DNA of 64,000 nucleotides from Rotaria sordida (lineage: Eukaryota > Rotifera > Eurotatoria > Philodinida > Philodinidae), in contig CAJNOL010001225.1 in NCBI GenBank assembly GCA_905250125.1, forward strand, positions 1 through 64,000, written 5' to 3'. Below the pieces are notes generated by a model, which had not been told where the DNA came from, did not search any database, and was given only the letters and a program-made list of their open reading frames with translations. The translations under genes and the position numbers were made by a program. Every line of letters begins with the position of its first letter. Positions within the stretch are counted from its first letter, which is position 1. Of this stretch, positions 47,621 through 59,879 are shown in pieces.

Positions 47621-48346
47621 TCATGTCCTTTTATAAATACATTCTCTCATCAATTTAGATATCAAGTCACAATTACCAGATGATACAATGACTGGACTCT
47701 TGTTTATGAATGATGTAGAACCTTTTTGAATCGAAATATTTCGAGGTTGATCAAGTTTTTCTGTTAATTTTGTTGTAATTTGGTTTGAATCAGTTTCATT
47801 AAAGTTATTTTCTTGAAGAATTTCAGGTAATACAATAACTGAAAGTTTATTTATAAATGATGTAGAATCTTGTTGAATCCTAATATTTGATTGTTGATCA
47901 AGTTCTTCTGTTAGTTTTGTTAATTTCATTTTGAATCCGTCTAAATCAATTTCATTAAAGTCATTTTCTTGACGATTTTGTTTTAATTGTTCAGTTAATT
48001 GAGATAGCTTTTTTTCTATTTCAATAAAATGTTTGTTTTTATGTTCAATTAATGTTTGTCTACATTCTTCTGCTGTTTGTTTAATTTTCTTAATTGAATC
48101 TTCCTCCCATTTATCAACTTGCTGTATCAATGGAAATGGTTTTTGAACTTCTTTTCGTTCAACAAGTGCTCGGTGAAACTGATCACGATCATTTTCAATT
48201 TCATCGAATTGTTTACCAAGTGTTTGACGATGTTCTTCTAAATGATTGAAACAATAATCTCGTGAACATCCTCCACATTTATACGCGATTTTTTCTTTTC
48301 CACATATAGAACATGTTGCTCGACCTTTCACCATTGTCTGTGCCAT
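47621..48346 (-). CDS. B-box zinc finger / coiled-coil protein (TRIM-like, truncated)
   Basis: Intronless, 241 aa from the ATG at 48346. Residues 12-39 carry zinc ligands spaced C12-x2-C15-x8-C24-x2-C27-x4-C32-x2-H35-x3-H39, a B-box. Residues 40-155 are predicted coiled coil, rich in Glu, Gln and Lys heptads (DKWEEDSIKKIKQTAEECRQ). In the bdelloid family with this beginning the coiled coil is usually followed by NHL repeats, but here the frame stops after 241 residues. An internal duplication is clear: residues 127-171 (ENDFNEIDLDGFKMKLTKL..STSFINKLSVIV) and 179-221 (ENNFNETDSNQITTKL..STSFINKSPVIV). There is no RING. A regulatory or adaptor role is inferred; target unknown. Confidence 0.8.
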   Translation of the reverse strand: MAQTMVKGRATCSICGKEKIAYKCGGCSRDYCFNHLEEHRQTLGKQFDEIENDRDQFHRALVERKEVQKPFPLIQQVDKWEEDSIKKIKQTAEECRQTLIEHKNKHFIEIEKKLSQLTEQLKQNRQENDFNEIDLDGFKMKLTKLTEELDQQSNIRIQQDSTSFINKLSVIVLPEILQENNFNETDSNQITTKLTEKLDQPRNISIQKGSTSFINKSPVIVSSGNCDLISKLMRECIYKRT

Positions 48347-49830
48347 GTATTGAATATGTTAATGCTAAGAAATGTGTTATTTATGTTTGAAAAGGTGGGA
48401 CAAGGATGAAAAAAGTGAATATATGATGTAAATGTATGGACACGTGTAATTACAAAATGAGTCAATGTCAATAAACATCAGTAGAAGATATAAGAATTTT
48501 AAAAAAGTTTAGTTCTTAGAAGCATATTCGTAGATGGAAGATATGATTTTTTTTAGTATTAAGCTTTCAGTTTTTATACAATGGCAAAATTCTATAGCAA
48601 AAACTGTAGATAGATGTCATCGATTGATATCAACGAAACGAATAAGAATTGACAGTACAGATCTGCAAGCACATATTGTTCTTTTCTCTTCTCTTATTGA
48701 TATTAATTTTCATTAGTTCTGCCCGGTCAAGAATCCAGCTTGGTACTTAAGTGGTTGATTTTTATCGGCCGATGTACAATACAAAATCATTCATATAAAC
48801 AAAAAAAAAAGTCACACTGTTCTTCAATATGACACTATATTCGGCAAGCAAACAATATCCCAAAAAACCTACTCAGTTGTGGGCTTCATGTTAAATAAGA
48901 ATGATCCAAATTCAATTTAAAATAGTATAGAAAGCAAAGAATCTCTAAATCAAAAGCATATCAGAAAACCTGCCATTCCGTATACTATAAACACTTTCAA
49001 GATATAACATTCGATCGATCTCAAACTTTTACTAGATTCTCCTATATATGTGTTATGACACCGGTATTAGTGCCAATTCAGGAAATGTTTTCTAGGCGAT
49101 TCTACAGATCTTTGAAGAACCACAGTTTCCAGTAGAAAGTTTTGCTTTAGGTCTTCATATTATACGTTGAAGAAAAATTAAGAGGATATCTAGAATTTTC
49201 GCATTAAGCTACGTCAAAGGATATAAAGCTCCAAATATTTAAAAAAGAAATTCTTCGAAAAAATACGGACGGAACTTCCCAAAGTGTTTTTTGCGAAAAC
49301 AAATTTCTTATTAAAAAAAATCTGTAGTCCTCGGATACGATTTTCTACGTGACATAAGAACATTTTTGAGCAAAAGAAAGTTGCATTTCATGCCACTTAA
49401 ACGAAAGCTACGTACTGTGCGACATCTGCTTATTATTACGTAAGAAGGCAAGTTGCTGTAACTACTTAGCCAGTAGACTTCGTTGTTTTTGCCACTAACT
49501 GAATTATGAAGCTACATCATACACAACTAATATGAGCACCATAATCGACTATGTTATTATTCTGTCTATTATTATCGTTATATTAATTTTTAACATCAGT
49601 TTCAACAGTCTGTCAATGCATGTTCATGATCCAGTGAATTTATTGTAGCAAAGCATATTTACGAAGAATATCACTTCGACTGGTTTCAATAGTCTATCGC
49701 TTCCTAAAGTATATACTACAATCAAAATATCAGTTAGTGTGTGCTAAAATGCTTGCTGAGCTGATGAGAAACATCTGGTTAATGTGAAGTTTTGAAAGTT
49801 TTTTTAGGTGATTGATTCTACGGTTGTTAG
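48347..49830. other. Intergenic, no gene recognised
   Basis: Upstream side of the B-box gene. AT-rich, with no open frame above 60 codons of any credibility and no repeat that I could delimit. Confidence 0.35.
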
Positions 49831-49874
49831 ATGTAGGCGTGGGCTGATGACATAATAACTCACACCCACATCCC
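49831..49874. repeat. Telomere-like mini hairpin
   Basis: GTAGGCGTGGGC (49833-49844) then, after 14 bases, ACTCACACCCACATCCC (49858-49874). A short G-then-C module of the same kind as the longer ones. Confidence 0.4.
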
Positions 49875-50735
49875 ATAATCATCTTCGAGTTCTATGCACA
49901 ATAATCAAGTATATAGATCCATAAGATTTACTGATCAGACACTACAAACAGGAGTTTAACAATTATTGGGTCCAAAGTGAATGAAATACTTATTTTGACA
50001 GACAGTGCGTCAGACCTATTTGATGATCATTCAAAACTCTATTTACTGGTGTGGAACACTGTATTGAGTAATTTAACTTTTTAATGCAATAACAAAATAC
50101 GTTTTCATGGTTTAACTCAAAATTTGACCAATAATGTATGCCCTTGTAATTCTTCGTGGGTTCGTTGCAGTGGCAAAAAGCCACATTGCTGGAAAGGTCA
50201 ACTGGAATTCTATGCAAAGATATAAAATATATGTAGTTGTCAAAGAGAATAAATTTTGATTGCAAACACTTCTCTCCCCCGTCAACTAAAACTAATTGAC
50301 AGAAAATTGAAAGCAGAGTGTGGATATGCAAGGTTCGTCTGACCATGGACATCCACTCTGAGTAAGAGTGACACTTGTTTTTCAAACGTATTTCTTGGGA
50401 AAAGGAAGGAAAAGAGAAGAATATTGTTTTTCTGTGAAAATCAGAAGGGAAATGAAAGAACTAGGCTTCTGGTGATCTCGCTAATAGTTTCCCAACACGA
50501 AAAAATAGTGTTTTATACTCAACTCAACGTGCTTTTCAATCAGAATGGATCAAAAAAGTTTTTGAAGAAAAATTTTTTTCCCTATGAAAAACTGGTTTTA
50601 TAGAAAACAAATACCTGAACCTCTCGCTGTCACTATTATATTGATATTCGGAATCAGCATGGTAGATCATCTATAATCCACTAGATTTCGTGAAAAGAGC
50701 GATTAGACAGTAAGAGGCTTTCCCTCGTCACCGTT
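49875..50735. other. Intergenic with an unassigned minus-strand open frame
   Basis: The minus-strand frame 50352-49990 gives 120 codons from an ATG with a cysteine-rich, natural-looking composition (FCHCNEP, FCYCIKK). I recognise no family, and no splice partner was found. It may be a gene remnant. A sequence similar to part of the TTAA foldback element (GATATTCGGAATCAGCA) occurs at 50643. Confidence 0.3.
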
Positions 50736-51351
50736 CATCCAGAAAGGATCCCGCCGGATAAGGGTCCAAATCTGTCACCCCATATAAGAAAATTACACTC
50801 ATGCTTTTCTAAAAGGCTGTATATTAATTAGAATCCTACCAAAGTATGAAGTTCCCTGCCTTAGTCCCATCTCATGAACTATTTTTTATCCTTGCTGTGT
50901 CCTATCCTACCTCACGCTGGGAGACTCGTATCCTAGTACTACAATTCACTCTAAAAAAATACGCTCTTTTATCGAGCTTGTGTACAAGGAAAGAATATTT
51001 CTGGTTCTGCATGAAACTTCTGTGTGTCTTGTACTTCAATGTACTGATTGTTAAGATTTTTAAAGTTGAGCAGCAGCGTATGAAATCTAAAAAGCCCTTC
51101 CTTGGGCACAGGTTGGTAAAAGAACATATTGTTTTAGAGTGTATTGTAGTACTAGGATATGAGTCTCCCAGTATGAGGCAGGATAAGACAGCGCAAGGAT
51201 AAAAAACAGTTCATGAGATGGGACTAAGGCAGGGAATTTCATACTTTGGTAGGACTCTAAATAACATACAGCCTTTTAGAAAAGCATAAATGTAATTTTG
51301 TTGTACGGGTTGGCAGATTTGGACTCTTATCCGGCGGCGTCCTTCAGATAC
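50736..51351. mobile_element. Foldback element with about 260-bp arms
   Basis: Inverted arms lie at about 50736-51000 and 51085-51351. The outer ends are GGATCCCGCCGGATAAGG on the left and, read inward, GGACGCCGCCGGATAAGA on the right. Matching pairs continue inward: AAAGTATGAAGTTCCCTGCC with its complement near 51230, GGGAGACTCGTATCCTAGTA with its complement near 51150, and CACTCTAAAAAAATACGCTC with its complement near 51125. The arms match at roughly 85 percent. There is no target duplication I can be sure of and no transposase. The 118-codon open stretch inside (50846-51202) spans the palindrome and is not a gene. Confidence 0.68.
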
Positions 51352-51457
51352 TTTAAACTTAAAATTAATAGACATATTTGTAAATTGTTTATCTAATCTT
51401 TATATGATTGACTGATTGTCTGTTCGATTTTATTTTGTGTATTTGAAAAATGAATAT

Positions 51458-54400
51458 TTATTGGATATATTTCAGTAAATTATCAACAAAATGAGGCATC
51501 AAATTATTTGTTTTGCTTATTAATATTTGATTCTTTTTTGATTCTTGAGATAACAATGGTTCATCCAGTGTATATTGATGATACTCAAATTCTTCTGATT
51601 GAATTCCACCACTATAACATCGATTATTAATAAATTGTGGATAAGGCTTTCTTCCAATATGAAAACAAACTTTGGATATTTCGATCGATCGACATTGAAT
51701 AAAAGAAAATGAATTGTTATTTGGATCGCCAAGAGCAATGCGAGTATAATCGAGGTCAGCTGGTGAATAACTAATACCAACATGTTTGAACATATGAACA
51801 TGACTAAATCAAATGAAAACATTAAGAAGAATATGCAAAAAGACAAATATGGAGTGATCCATAAGTAGCTTTCCGATAAAAAATTTCAATATCTCCACTC
51901 TGCTTTTATCAATCAGACTCTCACTATTGACTTCAATGAAGAAACGTACTATTAATCCAAAGTATCTTACCTTGGAATCTCAGCCATTCTGAGGATTAGA
52001 CGTCTGATATTTTTAGCATATATACAACCATAGAAATGTAGGTTAATGATATCAGTCTGACCTTGGTTGTTTCAATTGAAGAGGAGTTTATAATGTACAA
52101 TAATTCTTCTTACTGTGAGTTCTATAACTTCACAAGAGAAGAAGCTTATGACTCGGCCAACCTATCATTATGTAAAATATTCACAGCTTTTGAACGCTTA
52201 GATGAAATTCGATGAAATTTATAGTATAAATAGCCATGTTGAAGGACTACATAATGAGAGGTTGGCCGAGTCATAAACTTCTTCTCTTGTGAAGTCATAG
52301 AGCTCACAGTAAGAAGAATTGTTGTAAATTATAACCCCTCTTCAATTGAAACAGTCAAGGTCAGACTGGTCTCATTAACCTACATTTCTATGGTAGTATA
52401 TATGCTAAAAGTTTCAGACACCTAGCTTTCAGAATGGTTGAGATTGCAAGGTAAGATATTTTGGATTAATAGTATATTTTTTCATTGAAGTCAATAGTGC
52501 TAGTTCAAAACAGCATCTATTTAACAGTTTCCTTATGAATAAAAAACTTGAACAGTCCTCTATCACTGAGAAAAAAATCAGTCTGATTGATAAAAATAGA
52601 GTGGAGGTATTGAAATTTTTTTTCAGAACGCTACTTATAGATCATGCTGTATACAATATTCGTACTTAACGTAAATATGTTGTGCAAGACTATCTGTCTT
52701 ACAAATAGTCCAACCACAAAAATGAATACCATCAAATGAACCCGTCTAATAATAATAAGAAAAAACTTAGTTTAAATCAGAAAAAATAATTATTGTCGGC
52801 GTCAAAATATAATACACCTCGGCATTTTCGATAGCGATAATATTTTTCCGTCGATCTATGCAAGACTGAGCCTTCTAACTTATTCCATTTGGAGTTATAA
52901 GCATTTTGCTCGAAATCTTCAAATCGGTCAACTGATCATTGATCACTCTAAACTGTATGAATTTTGATGTTTTTCGTCTATGCTGAGCTCAATGGTAATA
53001 TTTGTGTTTAGTTTTGAAACGATCTACCGTTATAAAGACAAGATTTTTAAAATGCTTTATCTAATGTTAAAAGCTTTGTATAGACTGAGTTACAAAAGCC
53101 GTGTGATCTAACAACTTACGATCATATTAACATAAACAATAAATACTAACATTGAATTCTGCGTAGATGAAAACATTAAACTCAATACAGTTTAGAGTAA
53201 CCAGTTGTTCGATTGCTAGATTTCGAGTAAAATACTTAGAACTTTTGAATAGAATAAGCTAGAAGAGTCGATCTTGCATAGATCGAGAAAGAAATGTCAT
53301 CATTATCGATTCCTTAAAGTAGAAATTATAGTTAGTGAAGAAAATTTTTTGAACATTTCTGATCAAAATCTAAGAGAAAAACTCATGACCTTGACCAACA
53401 TATAGTTTAAATAATTCAGCAAAAATTCAGGTTTCCCACATTTCTCTTTCGAATTGTAAATATCACAGGTTTCTAGCTGCTTTCGTTCTCGAGATACTTT
53501 AAAAGAATCGAGGTACATCATGTTTTGACATCAAGAATAGAATACTTGATAACCTACAGAACATGGTATCATCACTATATAATATTTTACATCCATATAA
53601 CGAAAACCGAATCGAAATGTATCTTTGTCTCCATCTGTAACATACTACAATAAAAGAAAATACAAATCTATTCTAATGAATATCATTAATAAACAGTTAC
53701 TTTATAGAATAGTTTATGATTATCATTCATCAATTTTGTCATATAAAGTCCATTCCAAACACGTTTTTTGTCAACTAATATTGTTGCACTATCAAGTTCA
53801 TATTCATGTTCACCACAAGTTGTATTAAATAAATTCCATACAGTTGGATGTTGTCGACTTTGATAAGAATCAGGAAAAAAAAGAGCACCAAACTTGAGAT
53901 ACATTGGATCGAAAAGAAAAAGATCTATTGGATCTCGTGTGATATATGCATCACAATCAAGAAATAGTACTTCAGCAAAAGTTGCACTAATAATTGCTGC
54001 AGGTTTAAAAGGAAAAGATTTCTTCAGTTTGCTTACACCAGGTTTGTAGACATGAGCAGGATCAAGTTGCCAAGTTTCTGTACGAGTTTTACATTGAGCT
54101 GTGTCAAAACAACATATACTTAAGTTGAGTTTAGCTGAATTATTAAGCAATTCCATCATTATTGCTTCTGAAATTTGACTGAATGAATACCATATCTAAA
54201 AGATGAAATCTGTTTTAGAATTTGTTTGATGGCAGTACTTTCCTCTATTCTTCTGCAATGATTGAGGATAATAATCGAAACCTCATGAAACTATGATTCA
54301 TACATAAAACTTATAAGTGCAACTGCATTTAGGGTCAACATGTAAAACAGAAAAATTCTGATCACTATCAAATTAAATCATCGAAAACAAAAACATACAA

Positions 54401-55906
54401 ATCATATATATGGTTTAGTTTTTGTGAACTGAGAGTTTAATACACCAAAGCAGTTTATATCAGTCCCTATGTAAAATATTCTATAGAGTGATATTAAGAC
54501 ATGTTAGATATAGGTTTTTAATAATTTTTTGTATTAATTATATAATACCCAAATAGAGTGACATATGAAATTTTGTACTAGTTTTATACAAAAAAAGGAA
54601 CAAAGTATCCAATTTTTTTTTGTCGACATAAGTCTCTATCATAGCTTTGACAAAAACACGAGTTGTTGCTTATTATTTAAGCAAAATTTCAAGTTTCTGA
54701 GACATTTTTGTCAAATATGATCTTTTAGAAGTGTTGAAGTATAGAAAGGTAACAATTCTTTCCTTTGTCTCATACATTTTATGGTCATGTAAAAACTAAT
54801 ATAAACAGAAAAGCAAAGTAATTTATTCCCTTGTTCTATAAACCTAGTAGAAAAATCATCATGTCTGTCTGCGTAAGTGTCATCAAAAACAGTTTCACAG
54901 TTGTTCCAATAAATCAAATGCATTAATCATTTACTGTTTTTTTGTGGAATGAACATATATTTTCGAAGACAATATAGTGAGTGTAAGTTTTAAGTTCAAG
55001 TTTTGGCAGATCCTCCTTCCGCCTCATCCCATTACAGATCTTAGCAACCAGGATTAAATAATAGATAAATAAATAAACATATATATATTGCTTAATATCT
55101 ACGAGAAAAAATTAAATAGTTAAGATTATTCTTCTCTAAATTCAAAGTTGCTTTTGATTTCAAAAAGTTAATTTCATTTTTTAATTAACTTTACGTGAAT
55201 AGTTATAAATTTGTGAATGTGTTTTTTTTTGTTTCTTGATCAAAACCTATGTATAATCTATTTCTTTAGTATAAAGATCGTTCTCAATATTTTGTTACAT
55301 CAAATATATAAAATTCAATTTGATTATTTATCATATCAAACTTGTGATTTAAGTACTAGATCGATCGTTTATTAATTCTTTAATCATTTTTTAAAACAAA
55401 TGAAAAAAAAAAACTCTTTTTTTTAATGTATATCTAGATCGAATTATATTTACCTGAATATCTAATTGGGTACCACTATGTTCAATCATTTTTAAATTAA
55501 CTTTTGCAAATTTTAATTGATGTTGTCCAACAGTCAGAACAATACCTCGACCATGAAAATATTCATTTGGATAAGGTACAATTTGTTCACGAAGTGTTAT
55601 AAGTAATTTAGATATAGCAGAAAAATCACGTTCTTGTGCTCTATTTAATGGTTTCTCTCTATTACATACACGTGATTCATTATTGTACATCAATGAATAA
55701 CTTGCTAAATGTTCATTAATTAGTTCATCTTTGAACGATGCATGGATCAAATTTAATGCTGATGAAGTAACACATGAAGACTGAATAAAGTAACTTGGTA
55801 GTTTCCATATTATAAAGATAATGAGAAGAAACAAAATTATTGTATGTAAACAACAAGTCACTGTGATAAATTTTGAACGTTTATGTTGCTTTGCCAATAA
55901 AAACAT
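51458..55906 (-). CDS. Type II membrane glycosyltransferase, GT71-like (alpha-mannosyltransferase family)
   Basis: Five exons on the minus strand (55906-55454, 54195-53701, 53644-53591, 52745-52666, 51803-51458) join in phase to 475 aa. Splice sites are canonical: GTAAAT, GTAACT, GTAAAA, GTACGA donors. Residues 14-36 form a single membrane anchor after a short basic cytosolic tail, so the enzyme should sit in the Golgi or ER with a luminal catalytic domain. Residues 225-245 contain EVLFLDCDAYITRDP, the DxD-type metal and sugar-nucleotide site (D231, D233). Further family marks are DSATILVDKKRVWNGLY, GDKDTFRFGF and, near the C-terminus, QHIYVNHVHMFKHVG. This is the layout of fungal MNN1-type mannosyltransferases (GT71). 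Donor and acceptor sugar are not predictable. The last intron (862 bases) holds a foldback element. Confidence 0.83.
51850..52649. mobile_element. Mariner-type foldback MITE inside the glycosyltransferase intron
   Basis: An 800-bp palindrome lies wholly within the intron 51804-52665. The left end is TGGAGTGATCCATAAGTAGC and the right, read inward, CAGCATGATCTATAAGTAGC. TA lies outside each end (51848-51849 and 52650-52651). Arms of about 330-380 bases (to about 52180, and from about 52255) share blocks such as TTTCAATATCTCCACTC, GGTTGGCCGAGTCATAA and TTCAATTGAAGAGG. The TA duplication fits Tc1/mariner. It starts only 46 bases after the acceptor of exon 5 and ends 16 bases short of the donor of exon 4, yet leaves both splice sites intact. 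Confidence 0.75.
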
Positions 55907-56398
55907 AACTATAAATTAGTAAAATAATTTGTTGAAAAATATATTAACAACAAAATCTAATTATAATAAGATTTCAATTCAATAATCTAATATAATTAAG
56001 AAAAAAAAATAAATAGAGGATCAATTATATTCTAACAAAAAGAATTATTTTATTTAAAAAAACCCGATTTAATCAATTTGATATTATTATCATCAATAAA
56101 CTAAAATAAATCAATCTATAATCAACAAACTATCCTCGGATAAATTCTTACCTTAATTATGTACGAAATTTCATTATATAAATTGTAATTTTATTTAAAA
56201 ATAAATTATGTTAGATAGACTGCGCAAAATTACACTCATAATAAACTACATGCATCATTGACAGCTTAAAATGCACTTTTTACATTTATTTCATATCAAC
56301 TTGATTAATTTGCTAACGTGATTCAGTTGAATGAATTGCAATCGAAGACAAATGAAACAAGCTAAAATTTATTTGTTGTAAGTGTAAGAAATAATATA
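55907..56398. other. Upstream region of the glycosyltransferase gene
   Basis: AT-rich DNA between the gene start and the mariner-type element. No motif could be singled out. Confidence 0.3.
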
Positions 56399-57124
56399 CA
56401 GGGCGTTCCAAAAGTTCGTACGAAAAGTAAATTTGAATATCTCCATTATTTGTCAAGCTTGATCAACTGATTTTTTTTTCAAATGATAGATACTGGTGTG
56501 GAGTTTTTTTTTTGATACAGACAAAGTTCACAAATACTGTTCAAAGTTATTAGTTTCAGCTGATGTACAAAAAGTATCTATTTTTCGGTTTCCGAAGGAT
56601 CTCTAGGCAGCGTTTCTCTTCTAATGCTTTAGTTTCTTGTATTTCATGAGATGTTTAGATCGACCAGATCCTTTGCTATCATTTTCATGCATTTCTTTTG
56701 GTATGTCACTACAAAAAGAAGCCTAATGGTGTCCAGTTCTCACGAGTCATCGTTCTGAAACACAAAACGGTTTCATGAATATCGAACTTGACACCATTAG
56801 GCTTCTTTTTGTAGTGACATACCAAAATAAATCCATGAAAACGATAGCAAAGGATCTGGTCGATGTAAACATCTCATGAAATACAAGAAACTAAAGCATT
56901 AAAAGAGAAACACTGCTTAGCGATTTTTTTGAAAACCGAAAAATGGGTGCTTTTTGTACATCAGCTGAAACTAATAACTTTGAACAGTATTTGTGAACTT
57001 TATCTGTATCAAAAAAAAACTCCACACCAGTATCTATCATTTGAAAAAAAAATCAGTTGATTAAGCTTGACAAATAATGGAAATATTCAAATTTACTTTT
57101 CGCACGAACTTTTGGAACATTCTA
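56399..57124. mobile_element. Mariner-type foldback MITE, 726 bp
   Basis: The termini are CAGGGCGTTCCAAAAGTTCG on the left and, read inward, TAGAATGTTCCAAAAGTTCG on the right, with TA duplicated outside (56397-56398 and 57125-57126). The arms run about 56399-56737 and 56790-57124 and match at about 90 percent, around a spacer of about 55 bases. Sequence CAGGG..CCAAAAGT at the end plus a TA target site identifies the Tc1/mariner superfamily. No transposase remains. The arms share the phrase AATATCTCCA near their ends with the intron element at 51850, which suggests related families. Confidence 0.85.
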
Positions 57125-57705
57125 TATAGAAGCAAAACGAAAAATGATGTATGGATTTGAAACATCACAATTAAATAAAGTGTTTGATTTCAAAAATATC
57201 TGTTATGGTTTCTAACAAAACGATTATTAACAAAATATTATGACTGGGATGGTTTCTTTTTGCTTACGAATTGATGACAGAACGAAAAATAGTATGAAAA
57301 TGTGCTTCAGATAGGGTATCGTTACAGTCATTTGTTATTGTGCGAATAATGAGTGTAATTTAAAAGGATACGACTCAATATACCTTTAGCGAGGTTGGAT
57401 TTTAAAGTCAACTAGTTGTCTTTTAAAGGAAACTGAATTCTAAAGTCAGTTCCGACACATATACATATGTGTCAGTCATATTTTATTTTTTTATTTTGCT
57501 TTCTCTTTCTACTCGCGCAGCAGCAACACATTATAAAAGTTTAATTAATTAATTAATTTTGTTACTAACCGACGACTATCTGTTTGGTTTTTACAGCACA
57601 CAGATTAAGAGAAATAGAAAACAGAATTAATACAAGAAAAGAATAAATCATCACTTTTGCATTTTCTTTTAAATGGCAGATAAACAACAAAAATGAAAAG
57701 TATAT
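57125..57705. other. Intergenic, possible 5' side of the Helitron remnant
   Basis: AT-rich. AGAAAGCAAAATAAAA-type runs and a TTAATTAATTAATTAA stretch (57541-57556). No Helitron 5' terminus was recognised. Confidence 0.3.
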
Positions 57706-58966
57706 ATGAAGACACACTGTGAAAGATACGGTAAAATAATTAAGGCTCAAAACAGATTACATTATGCAGAAAATCGTGAAGCAATTTTGGAAGAAAGAAG
57801 TAAAAATCGGCTTGAAATCCTGAATATTATTTACAAAATCGGGATCAAAGACTCAGAAATTATGCCGAAAATGGACAAGTTATTAATGATCGAGTCAATA
57901 ACCGACATCAAAGAACTTTAGAAAGATATATTAAATCGGCTAGTTTTGGATCTCCAACTTTTGTTTATCTACTTCCCCATTATCTTAGTACTTTGAATAT
58001 TGAATGTCAGTATTGTGAAGTAATTCATTTTAAAAATGAATTCAATAGTATGCGCTGTTACAATGACAAACTATCTGATCGCTCTCTTCAGAATGGACCT
58101 GAAAATTTTCCTATATGAGAGCTATCACAGACTCTGATTTTTTCAAATGGTTTTTAGATATCGGTGATGGGATGATACCTTCACTACCAACATCTAAAAC
58201 TCAATTTTCAGTTGAAGTTTCAATTTCTTTAATATCTAATGACAGAGTTATCGATATTTTTGATAATAGTTTTTCCTGTACAGATGTTGAAAAATTTTCA
58301 CGATGTTCAATTCTCTGTTCAAGTAACGAAGATGTCCGATTAATTAATGAACATATATGATAAATTTTTAAAATGTTGAACAAATGAGTTTTTGAGTGAT
58401 AGACTATGTAAAAAAAATGACGATGTAGACGATCATGATTTACAAGTCAATATTCTGGTAGAATTTCTAAATACTTTGAATCCATCTGGATTATCACTAT
58501 ATAAATTAAATTTAAAAATAAGTTGTATAGTAATGCTTTTGAGAAATCTATTGGTAGACAAAGGATTATACAATGGGACTAGAATAATTGTTAGAGCCTT
58601 TCGTCAAAAAGTGCTTCATTTGGAAATTATCACTGGTGCATTTTCTGGAACTATTCATTGTATTCCTAGAATTTCTCTAGATACATCGAATGATCCAGCA
58701 CTTCCATTCAATTTCATTAGACATCAGTATCCAGTTCGTCTTGCATATGCAATGACAATAAATAAGTCTCAAGGTTATACTTTTGATAAAGTTGGTCTCT
58801 ATCTTCCAAAACCCTGCTTTTCTCATAGTTAGTTTTATACAGAACGTTCAAGAACAACAGAATCTAATTGTTTAAAAGTTCAAGTAAAAGATACCACTAG
58901 ACAGGACAAAACGAATAATGGACAAACTGTAATAGACAATGTTGTTTATCGAGAAATCTTTTCATA
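57706..58966 (+). pseudogene. Helitron remnant: N-terminal zinc region joined to helicase C-terminus
   Basis: The first part (57706 to about 58120) gives, in shifting frames, the Arg/Asn-rich leader (RLHYAENREAILEERS) and then FGSPTFVYLLPHYLSTLNIECQYCEVIHF with RCYNDKLSDRS, the region before the Rep domain of animal Helitrons. It passes directly to helicase C-terminal sequence: DSDFFKWFLDIGDGMIPSL, then LNPSGLSLYKLNLKISCIVMLLRN, KGLYNGTRIIV, and from about 58740 YPVRLAYAMTINKSQGYTFDKVGLYLPKP, ending NVVYREIFS at 58966. The Rep HUH nuclease and the helicase Walker motifs are missing, so this is an internally deleted copy. At least two frameshifts and several stops are present (for example TGA/TAA near 58121 and 58358-58386, and TAG at 58830). 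AATAAA follows at 59021. Confidence 0.8.
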
Positions 58967-59879
58967 ATTTTTATATGTTTGTTTTTGTGAGTTTATAAGT
59001 TTAGTAATTTATTTTTTATATTTAATAAAGCAAATGCTAATCCAAACTTTTTATTAAATCAATTTTTCCTAAAATCTTAAAGTTCGACTCTTCACAGAGG
59101 CTTCTAGTTGATGTTATAAAGAACGACGAGAGAAGAAAAAGACAGCTAAACAAAGTTTTTTTTGACTAATCTAATGTATATTTATGATAGATAGATGTTT
59201 TATGAGAACATGACTAATGTCAGGTTACGATACAGGATCGTTTCGAATTCAAATTCTCTAAGGATAGGATTTTTATTGAATAACAATAAAATGAAAGATT
59301 TTTCAGATTTTAGTGTTATTGAGAACTTTAATTTAGATAAATCTTTGACTTACTTTTTTCTATGATAATTATTCTAAGATAATAAAGAAATCAGAAATAC
59401 TTAAACTATTTTTTTTCTTCTAGTTTTTTATATATAAGTGTTTAACTGATCAAACAAAGATTTTTTATTTACATGATCATCGATCTAATGTCACAATTGC
59501 CATCTGATGCCGTTAAATAAAAATCAAGGTCGAATGATAACATAGTATCAGTGATAGCAATCGCATATTCTCCAACAGCTGTGAATAATAAGGCACAAAA
59601 AAACCAATTCACAACATAAAGTTTAGTCATTACAAAAAAAATTAGACACAAATATTAAGAGTAGAAGACGAAACTAGTTTTTTTTTAGCTGGAGTTTTTA
59701 CTTCGTTTGAATTTGTATAAATAAACATATTTTTAAACTTCTAAAATTTACTCATGTGAACTATACAATTTCTTTTATTCTTGTAGTTCGTTTTTTTGTT
59801 GTACCATTTTTGATGGAAACTAAACTTACACTATATGTACAGACAGATATTTTTCAGTATTAAAAAAAATACTAGACAG
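58967..59879. other. Intergenic, no gene recognised
   Basis: AT-rich DNA after the Helitron remnant. No CTRR end with hairpin could be identified for the element, so its 3' limit is unknown. Confidence 0.35.

Noticed and set aside
50846-51202. Plus-strand open frame of 118 codons
   Set aside because: It spans both arms and the centre of a foldback element.
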